From: Boswellia sacra
Lineage: Eukaryota; Streptophyta; Magnoliopsida; Sapindales; Burseraceae
Length of the DNA: 64,000 nt
Direction of reading: 5' to 3'
Assembly (NCBI GenBank): GCA_013180625.2
Contig: SNVD02007180.1
Coordinates: forward strand, 186,001-250,000
Below are positions 43,805 through 54,419 of this stretch, one piece after another (positions within the stretch are counted from its first letter, which is position 1; every line of letters starts with the position of its first letter). The notes under the pieces were generated by a model. The model was not told where the DNA came from and did no database searches. It worked only from the letters and a program-made list of their open reading frames with translations. A program made the translations under genes and the position numbers.

Positions 43805-43866
43805 GGGGGCGCGGGGAATGAACCTCCCAAACACACATTTCCCCTCATCAAACAGATACTAAGCCA

Positions 43867-46708
43867 ATGGATCCTAATGAGGCGGCACCGGCAGCAACAA
43901 CGATCAATGGTGAGAGCCAGCAATCACACATCATCCACGCCCACATGGATCCCCACTTGTTCAAGGCTGCCTCTGAGGGTAATATTGAACCTTTCAAGGA
44001 AAGAGAGCCTCAACATCTCGCACTGGTAGTCACACGATTCAAGAACAATACAATTTTGCATATCAACATCAAATCCCAAGAGGAAAAGAAGGCATCAACC
44101 AAGTTTTTAGAGCAGATTCTTGACATTTGTCCTTCATTATTATTGAAAGTTAATGCCGATGGTGATACTCCACTTCATGTTGCGGCCAAATGTGGACATT
44201 CGACTATAGCAGAAGTTATTATTCAGCGGGCGAAAACTCAACATAGAGAGCTAGAAAGCGGGCTAAGACTTGCATGGGAAATGCTAAGGATTACAAATAA
44301 CGAAGGAAACACAGCGTTGCACGAGGCAGTGGGACATGGTAAAGTCAGAGTGGTGGAAATACTAACCAGAGAAGCAAATCCTGATTTCTCATATTCTGCG
44401 AATGATGCTGGACAAACTCCGCTTTACCTTGCAGCTGTCGAAGGAAAATCTGAGATAGTGGCTGCAATACTAGAAAGCTGTTTATCACCAGGTCATGAAG
44501 GACCCAATGGACAGACGGCTTTGCATGCGGCTGTCCGTTGTACTAATCTAGGTAAGATTATCCTCTTGAAAAACCCATCAATTATATGCGACAGGTCAAT
44601 AACCTTTTTTTTAATTTTTTGGGACAAATTCTGCTTAATCATTTTTTATATGAAAACTATTCTCATATAATAACCACCAAAAAAATCAGTAGATTTTAAA
44701 CTTAATTAAATAAAATAATACAAGATACAAACTAAAAAAATTTTTCCTTCAACTATGTAACTGCTTTCCAATAATTATGTATTTGACTTGTCACAAATTT
44801 GACTGCTATAGCAGAAAATTTAATTAATTTAATTTACTTCGTTCATTATCTTTTCTTTTTCTTTCTTTTTTTGTTTAGAAATAACAAAAAAAATACTTGA
44901 GAAAAAGATGAGTTTGACGATGGAAGCAGACGGATATGGGTGGACTCCTCTTCATCACGCTGCATATTATAATCGTTTTGCAACCGCAAAACTATTATTA
45001 GAGTATGATAGATCTGCTGCATTCGTTGCTAACAAAGATCGAAAAATGACAGCTCTTCATATGGCAGCGGGTCGAGGGTTCATAAGGATAATAAAACTAA
45101 TAATTTCTTATTGTCCAGAATGTTGCGAATTGCTAGATGGTAGAGGTTGGAATTTTCTTCACTATGCTGTGATTTCTTTAAATCCAAAAGAGTTTAGGGT
45201 ACTATGCAAAACCTACCCGTTAGTCAGGAATCTTGCAAACGAGAAGAATTTCAAGGGAAACACTCCTTTCCATCACCTTGTTGCCTTCCATAGAAATTCA
45301 CTGCGTCAACTTAGATCGTATGAATTTCATGCAATTGACCTGCTGTCAGTCAACAACGAAAATATTCGCGTCCATGACATGTGTCTTTATGGCTTTCTTG
45401 AGATTGAGGTAACAGTTATCTCCTTATAACTGATTCTTAATTATATATTGATGCAATATTTCCTAAAATCACATAACAAGTGTCACCATAACTTTTCATT
45501 TGTTAATTTTTCTTATTTTAGAATAATGTCATATGTATAACCCACCTGCAATCAATCTTCCTAATAAACTAAGTTAGTAAAATGTCACTAAATGAGTAAA
45601 ATATGAAAGTAAATAAAAGAAGTTAAATTACATAGTATAATAATTATCTATCCATTAATATTTTGTCAACTTAAGTTATAAACTAAATTGGTTGCAAATG
45701 AGTTTCAAATACCATATTAAAGGACTTTAAATGATTAATGGTTATTTTTGGTATATGTTTTTCAGAAAACATACTATATATTTCCAAATTTCTGCATTAA
45801 ATCATTCATCAAATCATTGTGACATTCATATAAGATTATCACATTATTCGTAATATTACCAAATTATTCTTATTGCCAAGTTGCATAATAAACGTAGATG
45901 TTGATGTATTTAAATTAATTTTTACAATGTCAATTAATCAAATATTAATGAAAAACTCGAGTCACAATTTATCTTAGAAAATGCGGCATTATCCATGATG
46001 TTGCCATGTCCATATATAGCAGTTTATTGAACTTTATTGCTTCCTTAATTTTTCCTTTAATTTTTAATTGTATATTCGACCATATAATATTCTGTATATC
46101 CACAGAAAGAAATTCAAGAGTTGACCAAAGATACTGTTTGCGATGGGCAATATCCACGCGGTGTTCTCCGTGTACCTCCCTTGGAGCTTTTTCAAAGCTC
46201 CGTCCTCAGTGAACTCGAGAAAACAAGAGAGTCACATTTACTAGTGGCTGCACTTATCGCTACTGTAACCTTCACAGCAGCTTTCACCTTGCCTGGCGGT
46301 TATGAAAGCGCAACCGGCCACAACAAAGGAACAGCAACTCTAATTAGAAATTCAGTTTTTCAAGCATTTGTTATAACAGACACTATAGCCCTAACCCTCT
46401 CCCTTTCTGCTGTGTTTGTATATTTCGTCATGTCATACAAGCCATATCGGAACTTAGCGAATTTATTCCTTGTAGCCGAACACCTTATTCTGTCGGCGAC
46501 GGGAGCAATGGTGATAGCATTTGTCACAGGCACATATGCGGTGTTGGCACCCTCGCCGGGGGTTGCAATTTCCACTTGTTTGATTTCATTAAGCCTCTGC
46601 CTCCTAATATGTTTCATAATTATAAAAATAGTTTACAACAGGTACATGAAAATTCGGGGAGTCTTTCGAAAACGGATCTTTGGATTAAAGATTGAGATTG
46701 GAAAGTAA
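43867..46708 (+). CDS. Ankyrin-repeat/PGG-domain membrane protein, gene 1
   Basis: Three exons, 43867-44551, 44879-45408 and 46106-46708, joined by GT-AG introns. They total 1818 nt, an uninterrupted frame of 605 codons. Ankyrin repeats begin near residue 30 and include DGDTPLHVAAKCGH (98), EGNTALHEAVGHG (146), AGQTPLYLAAVEG (181), and, in exon 2, GWTPLHHAAY and MTALHMAAGRG. Exon 3 encodes the PGG domain: LLVAALIATVTFTAAFTLPGG (about 450-470), then three more hydrophobic segments, giving four predicted membrane spans with a short basic tail. The layout is that of the ACD6/ITN1-like family, plasma-membrane proteins linked to immunity and stress signalling. The start at 43867 is supported by the identical start context in gene 2. 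The conserved splice sites in gene 2 support the gene model. Confidence 0.92.
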
Positions 46709-46789
46709 CAATTAAATCTGATGACAGGTACATGTGTATTGTTCAAGTTGGACATTAGTAATTTATCTCAGTCTCCTCGTTTCTTTTTA

Positions 46790-47340
46790 TTTTCCCATGG
46801 GATGAATAAATTTCTTCTTCACTCGTCTATGATATATATGTGCGTATGAATGAGTAAACAATTTCCCATTTTGAAAGAAGTAGCATGAGAATAATAGCAG
46901 ACATGCAAACATATCCCACAAAAAAATTAAATCGTTTATGCAAACTAGACAAGTGTGTAGTATGATGTGATTTTGGGTCATATATGCAATACTGAAGTAA
47001 TTAATATGATGTAATTAGAACAATGAAAAATCTTAATCACAGGAGACATTGCAACGATTTTCAATGGTCTGAAATTCGGGGATTACAATAGCTTAGAGAT
47101 ATTTATACATCAAATGATCAAAGTCTAATACTGTAATTATAACTAATGAACTATTAAAATAATAAAATAGTTATTAATTTCATCATAATCATGGTTAAAG
47201 AAATCCTTTGTTGGGCATTTATTTTCGAACACAATGACTAGAAGAGAATGAGTACTATCTGAAGTTAAGATTACTGGACTTGAGAAAATGGTGTAAGCCG
47301 GCAAAAATCCCACAAGAAAGAGGGAGAAGTAAGTTATAAA
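46790..47340. repeat. 3' flank of ankyrin gene 1, shared with gene 2 and a relic
   Basis: This matches 57900-58116 joined to 63494-63910, and more distantly 40675-41110. It contains, at 46980-46984, the ATATA that was duplicated when a copia element entered the gene 2 copy. On the minus strand about 50 codons stay open in all three copies (GFLPAYTIFS phrase). I do not recognise the product. Confidence 0.8.
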
Positions 47341-48055
47341 GCAATGTCATATCATTTTTATTTAATTTTTAGAATACTGATGTTAATAATTCAAAATATT
47401 TTAATGCCAACTATATATGAATTAATGAAATATAATATGTTTCAGAACAAAATATAATTACAAAAATCAAATACTCTCTTAATTAATATAGTCGAGAATA
47501 CAAAAAAATAAAAATAAAACTAATAATGTTTACAGTTTCCTTTGAAATAATAATGTTCGACTTTCTAAATTTGGAATATAATTGATTATACAAGTAAATG
47601 AGAAACATGTGGAACCTTCAAATATCATCATTGTTTGCCATTTTAAATTTCTTAATAATATAAAATCAGATATTGTCAACATAATAGTTATTAACTGTCA
47701 TTAAATAATATGAAGTCATTATTTAGATTTTTTTTTCCTAGAAAATGATGAGAAAATTTGATGGTAATGTAATCAAAAGATAAAGGTTAGTGTGATTATC
47801 GATAGAGTTTACGGAATTCAAGTTTTCTTTTGGAGAAGAAAAAAATGAAAACAGTTAAATTATCATATTCATGCTCATTTTTTATACATTTTTAATTTTA
47901 AAATAAAATAAAAAGAGTGGCTTAAAAAAAGTTTTAGTGTGGCATCGATAACATCGCTCTTTTTCATAACAGATTATTTTATACTCAGAGTCAATGTTAG
48001 GCTGAAGTCATAAGTAAATGAAGGAGCTGGCTAGGGCCCCATCCTAGAATAAGGC
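47341..48055. other. AT-rich intergenic DNA, nothing recognised
   Basis: Very AT-rich, with no coding frame, RNA gene or clear repeat, up to the target duplication of the hAT-type element. Confidence 0.5.
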
Positions 48056-48063
48056 CTCACCTC

Positions 48064-48640
48064 TAGGCTTGGCATTTGTCCCGGCCCCACCACTGCCCCG
48101 GCCGGATCCGGTCCACGGGACAGGTTCGGATCACTGTAAGGGGCGGATACGGGGCTGCATAGAGTCTGCCCCGTCTGGGACGGGTCCGGGGCCGGGTCTT
48201 GTCTTTAGACCCGTTGGACCCGTCCCGCCCTGCAGAGTTAAGGGTATAAATGAAAAAATTCAAAATATAGGGACTTAGAGGTAATTTCAGGGGGTTATTT
48301 TGTTAAATTTTAATATATAGGAACTTTCAGAATATATTTATTTTTTATTTTTTTTTGGATTTTTGGCCGTGACGTAAGTATGTTGATGATATTGTATGAA
48401 ATTATGGATGGACTTAAAAGAAATATTGTGGGTGATGAGATTGAAAAATATAAATATTATGGGGTGTAAATAAAATTTTGTGGGGCGGGGCGGGTATGGA
48501 TCTGGCTCTTTTTTTTTCTGCCCCGCCCCGCCCCGCAACGGGGCAATGGGGCGGGGCGGGGCAGAAAAAAAAGAGACGGGGCGGGGCTGGATACTTGCCG
48601 CCCCCCGTACCCGCCCCGCCCCGCCCCGGTACCAAGCCTA
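48064..48640. mobile_element. GC-rich nonautonomous hAT-type element
   Basis: 577 bp flanked by a perfect 8-bp target duplication CTCACCTC (48056-48063 and 48641-48648), the size typical of hAT transposons. The ends are short inverted repeats: TAGGCTTGGCA on the left and, inverted, TAGGCTTGGTA on the right. Both subterminal regions are strikingly GC-rich (CCCCGCCCC and GGGGCGGGGC runs at 48080-48240 and 48480-48628), around an AT-rich centre. There is no transposase. The G-runs could form quadruplexes. Open frames rich in Pro, Arg and Gly across it are composition artefacts. Confidence 0.88.
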
Positions 48641-48648
48641 CTCACCTC

Positions 48649-50690
48649 CACGTCTTATGTGGTAATTCATATATTTAATTTTTGGATTGGGTTATTTGCA
48701 ATCAATTTTTTAATTAACACACCCCCTTTTTGTTAAAATTTTTATTACAAAATCACCTCTAAATGAATTAACAATTAAGGGTAATATCTAAATATTATTT
48801 ACTTTCTGTGCTCACCCTTATACCCACTTTTTTTTAATGATAAACGTTTACATCTATAAATCAACATGTTGACCATTTCTTAAAATCAATTCATAATCTC
48901 TCTCTTCACAGTATTTATTTTTATACCAAGAATCGGCTTTGCCCAATGCCTAAGGGCCCAATCCATACCCATTGGCCAAGCACCGTAGGCCACTCAAGAA
49001 GCACACAATCGCGCGGTCCAACCCATTCGCAATTATGACCTCGCGCCTTAATCCGTTCAGCTGGCAGAAGCCCTCGAGTCGCCAATTGAAAAGGAAGGCA
49101 TTACACGCTTAGCTATCGGAAGCTATTGAGCATCATACCACCATCTCCTGCCGTGCATCCAACCCACGACAGGCATTGAAAAAAATATAAGCTTACCTCC
49201 TCGACAAGGATTTACGACCAGTTAGTATCATTATAAAACCTGAAATGATATGATGATCATTTATTGTAGACCAGTAATATTATGAATCTGACTCACATTC
49301 TTTAGTCATTCTTTTGATTTAACATTAGAGTTACTTTCGAAGATAAACATACCTGAAATGTTGCAACAAATTGGAAACACTTCACCATGAACAATGAACA
49401 TCATTTTGACCGCACCGTCAAATAATTCATGCTGTATATTTTATAAAATATTATTAGTCGCTCCTCGACTATTAATTATTTTTTAACAAAAGAAAAATTA
49501 ACCCATTAAACCTAGGATTCAAAGGATCACAAGTATCAAATTATATATTTCTAGATGTTCAATGCACAATCATTTATCTCTAAAGACAAATAAACACTCA
49601 TAGATATGGTATGACAAAAAATACTTTATCATGTGCATCACAGGACACTTATCAATTTATTTATATCTGGATGTCAAATATTTGTTATAATGTCAGATAG
49701 ATGACGTGAAATGACTAGCACAAGGTAGGTGAATGGTGATGCACATGGCGCTTCTCTGTTTTGTTTTATTTTTTTAATTATTAAAATACAAATTAATGAT
49801 GTGAAAATGATCATGATATTACCTTTGCTTAACAATTAATTCCATTCTTAGGTAAACTGCAAGGCAGCTGTGAAAGTTTATTCTGAAACTCATAATATTG
49901 ACACCATCAAGGAAGAAAAAAATCAATATGATTAATAGTTATATTAATCCCATCTGATACGATAAAAGAATCAACTTGATGAGAAAATAAGTGTGTAAGT
50001 GCAACTTGAATTACTTCTTGAAAGTGCAAGCTAATATTCCACACAAAAGATAATAGTGCAAAAAATTATAAAGCATATACATGAACTTGAGTCTAAAGCT
50101 AAACATATGGGATTATTAACATGCAAATTTTGAAAACTTTAAGCTCAAATTTGAATTTTATATATTCAGAACTTAGAACTTCATGAAATCAATAACCAGG
50201 ATCAATTTTCTATTTAGTGAAATCTTATGTGTTTTTTAATTGAAATTTGGACCTTTAAATTATAAATCAAGAAAGAATTTCGGATTTGGACTCAGAATTT
50301 CAAATTTTAAAACATGTAAAAGGGAAATAGCTAGAATATAACATAGGTCTTATATATGGGAACACATTAACCCTAAGAAATCTTGAAAAGTATGTAGTAA
50401 GCTAATTTTTATATAATCACTTGATTAAAATACTCTTAAATAATTCACAAAATAAATATTCATTACAATATGATAAACTTTAAGGGAGAAAATTGGTTCA
50501 CAAATGCATGTCCTTGAAGGTTAAAAGGTGATCTCCTTTAGACCACTAATGTATACTTGAATTAATGTCCTGGGATGGGTGGACTACCAACAGTCATTAA
50601 GTAGCAAAAATTGCTGAGAGTTAAGCTGACAATTAAACCTTTCTCATCATCTGATCTCTCTAAGAACTAGCATCAGCTTTTTCTCACTTT
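48649..50690. other. Intergenic DNA with a GC-richer island
   Basis: Mostly AT-rich and without a gene. The segment 48935-49180 is clearly less AT-rich than its flanks and has a different texture (TTGGCCAAGCACC and GCAGAAGCCCTCGAGTCGCC). It ends at CGACAGGCATTGAAAAAA. It looks like a foreign fragment, perhaps from an LTR element, but shows no coding or terminal signal. Confidence 0.4.
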
Positions 50691-50699
50691 TGCAGTTAG

Positions 50700-51380
50700 T
50701 GTCTCCTGACAAGGAAAAAACATATGGTTGTTACTGTCAAGGTATATAGTTTTCTGCCATTTCTTCTTCAATATTCGAGTTATTTGTTCATCATTCTCAG
50801 TCAATTCTTCGTCTAGTCCATCACCAAAACATTGCCCTCCTGAAGAAAGCTTTGCCGTACTTCTTTTCAAGATTTCCATTACGACTAGAAGTGCTAATTT
50901 CTGCAACGAATATTGTGCAGAGTCCGATCCCCAAGATTTAGAGGTCATGTAATTGGTCTGGACCTATTTAATAGTGGGGTTCATGGCACTCTCGATTCCA
51001 ACAATAGTCTTTTCCTCCTGCACCATCACCGGATGCTCAATCTTTCTCGAAATGATTTCAGTCAATCCAAAATTTCATCCAACTTCAGTCATCAGCTGAA
51101 AAAGTTGATGTATCTAGATCTATCTCTTTCCAATTTTTAAGGGTCAATTCCACTTATCATTTCGGAATCTCACAGGAATCATTTTCTTGTCTTTAACTTC
51201 CAATAAGTTTAGTGGTCAATTCCCAGCTTCACTATCTAAACTTGGAAACTTCACTTATTTAGATCTCGAAGAGAACTTTTTCTCAGGGATTTTTCCCGAT
51301 GTTTTTGGTAACCTTAGCAAAGCCTTGCGACTCACTTTACGTCACCACGTGTTCTACATGAGCGTCTCCATATTGGCGTG
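50700..51380 (+). pseudogene. LRR receptor-like protein (Cf-type RLP) fragment
   Basis: Three plus-strand pieces in different frames follow the N-terminal order of a plant RLP. First is a signal-like hydrophobic stretch followed by KHCPPEESFAVLLFK (about 50735-50870), the usual start of the LRR N-cap. Then come VIGLDLFNSGVHGTL, FLLHHHRMLNLSRNDF and LKKLMYLDLSLSNF (50945-51138), and then FSGQFPASLSKLGNFTYLDL and FSGIFPDVFGNLS (51205-51320). Frameshifts, a stop after LSNF and a deletion between the LRR blocks make it nonfunctional. The C-terminal LRRs, membrane span and tail are absent. Such receptors sense apoplastic signals at the plasma membrane. Confidence 0.8.
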
Positions 51381-51779
51381 ATAGTTTTGAAATAGGAAAG
51401 TCTTAGTCGTGTCTGTAAGTCCCGAATTGAACTACTCCATATTGGAAGGTGCGATATTGCCGAACAAAATACTTTACATTGGATGATACCAAGTAAAACC
51501 GCCGAATAAGCAGTCTATCGTCTCCCTTTGCACTTTTGATGCATGACTATTAAATAGTTGTGGAGCCCACTTTTCCTTCAGCTAAGAAAGCAATTTCAGC
51601 AGCTTCAAAAATATATCACTCGGCAAAATGTATTCAGTGGCTCAGAACTCACATGATCATGTCACTTAAGAAACCTTTCACATCTTCAAAGCTAATTCCA
51701 TAGAAGACTGAACATCTATGCGCACTTTGTAATAACAACTAACCTTACGAATTGTCATTCTTTACTCAGTCAATATTTA
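51381..51779. other. Intergenic DNA, nothing recognised
   Basis: A mixed-composition stretch between the RLP fragment and the duplicated NBS-LRR upstream DNA. No coding frame or repeat was recognised. Confidence 0.4.
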
Positions 51780-53345
51780 GCCCCTTCAACTAATTAATAA
51801 ACACGTTGATTAATTATATTTTACTTTTCTGGTGAAAAAATACCACCTTCCCAACCACCAGCATCGATTCTAAATACCACCAAGCCAGTATCAAAGGCAG
51901 CGTGGTACAATTTGGGTAAAACAAAGTTTGCTTATTATCAGTTTTAATAAGAAATTTTAGGATACTTTTTAGAATTTTCATCAAGGTCATGAAGTTTGCT
52001 TTTTTTCTTTTTGTGTGTTTTTCCCAGATCAAATGGCTAGCGTTGGCATAATTACAAGATGCAATTACCAAGAGTGATATTTCTTTTTGAGAAAATAATT
52101 AATTGTGTCTTAATTAGTTACCAATTAAACAAAGTTTCCTAGACATAAGGTGCAAACCTAGAAAAAGCAAAAGCAAAAGTGAAATTTGACAAAAGAATAA
52201 GAGACAAAACAACCTTCGGTAGTGCTGATATATTTTAATAAAAGTTAAGCTATTGCAAATTATTGTGCATTTTTTTAGTCCAATATTTGATCATAGTTTC
52301 TTTAACAAAGAAAAAGAAAGAAAAGGCAAAGCAAAAAGTGAAATTTTGACTAAAGAATAAGAGAAACAACTTTCGGTAGTTCTGCCATTTCCAAATTATA
52401 GTACAATTTTAAAATCCAATATTTGATGATATCATCAGTATGAACGTAATACTTAGATTATCGTTGTCTCTATCTATCTCTACTTTAGCTTTAAAAAAAA
52501 AAATGAAGAAGAAGAAAAGAAAGAAAAGTTGATGTAGCGATCATTGTATCTTAATCATAAACTATATTTAGTTCAATAAATGGAAACTGAGGGGAAATGA
52601 TAATTCCATACGTAAAATAAACTTATATGATCAATTTTATACTACTTGATATAACAAAATTTTTTTCGATGCGTGATAATTTCATATTTTCTTGACACTT
52701 TTCTTATTTATTTTATATTTTGTTTATTGATTTTGTGATATTTAACTAGTTTAGATTGTAATGAATTTAATCATATGGGTTAGCTGTATGTGTGAAAGTA
52801 TTTGAAGAAGAAGAAGAAGAAGAAGAAAAAAAAAAAGGAGGTAAATAGAATATGGGAAAGGAGAGGAAATGATGAAAAGGATTGAATTCTCATGGTCATA
52901 TGAAACAATGGATCAATCATAATTTCATAGCAATATATCAATTCTTTTATTTTTGGATTAAGAAAGTTCCACAATTATTATTAATGATAAATAACTAAAT
53001 AACGTAACTTTTGTTTTCTTTTAAAAAAACTATTTTTAAATTATCATGATACGTTCTTGGTTAGTTACATATCAATCAGAACGCTACTTTCTTTTATTTT
53101 ATATTATTTTTTGAGCTTTAATAATGCTCATAAATTAACTTGTCAAGAAAAAATTTTTAAACGCGGCCTGATCAACATTATCATGTATAACTAATCCATA
53201 AATAAATTAATGATACCTAAGAAACTGATCTATATATGCATATATTAACAACTCTCATTTTGTTCTTTTCTTTACATATAGATGTATACGAGCACTATTT
53301 TAATAGCAATTGGAGGAAAAGAAAATAAAGTGCACTCCACCTGCC
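51780..53345. repeat. Third copy of NBS-LRR upstream DNA
   Basis: Collinear with parts of 33340-35900 (see there). It ends with another copy of the five-fold block (53225-53345, CATTTTGTTCTTTTCTTTAC to AAAGTGCACTCCACCTG). A GAA-type microsatellite lies at 52804-52837. No NBS-LRR coding sequence remains beside it. Confidence 0.75.
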
Positions 53346-54318
53346 TTCTCGTGGCTGCACAATATCAATATCCAATTCAACTTAGTCCTTTCAATTATAT
53401 AAATTATCACGATAACAACTCACACTAACACAACTACTCTTGTTAAATTACGCCCATCGTATTTGAATTTATTTGAACAACAATTTTGATCTAGCGGTCC
53501 AATTAGTAAATTGATCTCAATTATTAGGTTTGAATCATATTAAGAAATAGTTGCCAATGCACGTGTTCAGCAAGAAATCTTGAAGCCAAATTCCATAACA
53601 TTATCCAAAAATCTAGCCGATAGAAGTGCTGGACATTTCATGAACAATGTTTGTCGACAATCATTCAATAATAACACATCGGTTTATAAATAAGTTTATG
53701 GAGATAGTTTTAAAAGTAACACTGCTTTTAAATTACATATCAAATTCACGTTTAATTAACACTAGACTATATAAATAGAGTAGTGCTACTCTCACAAATT
53801 TTATATATAAACTGATATGACATTACTTATTCTTTCACACATCATCAACCTTCTTTAAATAAGTTGATTTTGTATATTTATTATTCCAATGACTTTATAA
53901 TATATCAGTTTATATTTAAGAGTTTGTATACATATTTTGTAAGACTGACATTATTCACATAAATATATATGGGTCTAAACAATGCAATAGTTAAGAAGAT
54001 TATAATAATATCATTCCAGAAATTGGCTGTTTTTATCCTAAATTAATTTTTGGAGTTGGCTATGACTTCGCAAATGAACTATTTTGTCCTTCATGGATTG
54101 ATTACAATATTATTAGGTTTATTAGTTCATGTAAAATATTGGGTGTACGATCAAAAGTCTCACATCGATTAGACATGGCTAGAATGATAAGCATATAAGT
54201 ATAGATAATATATGAGATCTTTTGATAAAATTAAATTAAAAGAGATCTTGCTCATGTAATGAAAGGGAAATAGCGCAGTGCTTTCCTTGATCTGAGAGCC
54301 TGAGGTCAGTAACAGAAG
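53346..54318. other. Upstream flank of ankyrin gene 2
   Basis: AT-rich DNA related to 2840-3480 (53730-54130) and carrying a short repeat near 53577-53650 also seen at 4380 and 40530. No gene was recognised. Confidence 0.45.
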
Positions 54319-54352
54319 TTGACTTTGACGTCTCAGGCCTATTTAAATTGAT
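54319..54352 (+). promoter_or_regulatory. Core promoter of ankyrin gene 2 with W-box pair
   Basis: TTGACT (54319) and TTGACG (54325, continuing as TGACGTC) lie just before a TATA-like CTATTTAAAT (54339). The arrangement matches gene 1. The TATA-like site is about 75 bp before the ATG at 54420. Confidence 0.5.
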
Positions 54353-54419
54353 ACAAGAAGCCACCGAGGATGAACCTCCCATACACACATTACCCCTCGT
54401 CGAAACAGATACTAAGCTA

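Noticed and set aside
48063..48680. Several overlapping Pro/Arg/Gly-rich open frames on both strands
   Set aside because: They arise from CCCCGCCCC-type runs in the hAT-type element. All frames stay open because the sequence lacks T/A-rich stop codons, and there is no domain or gene context.
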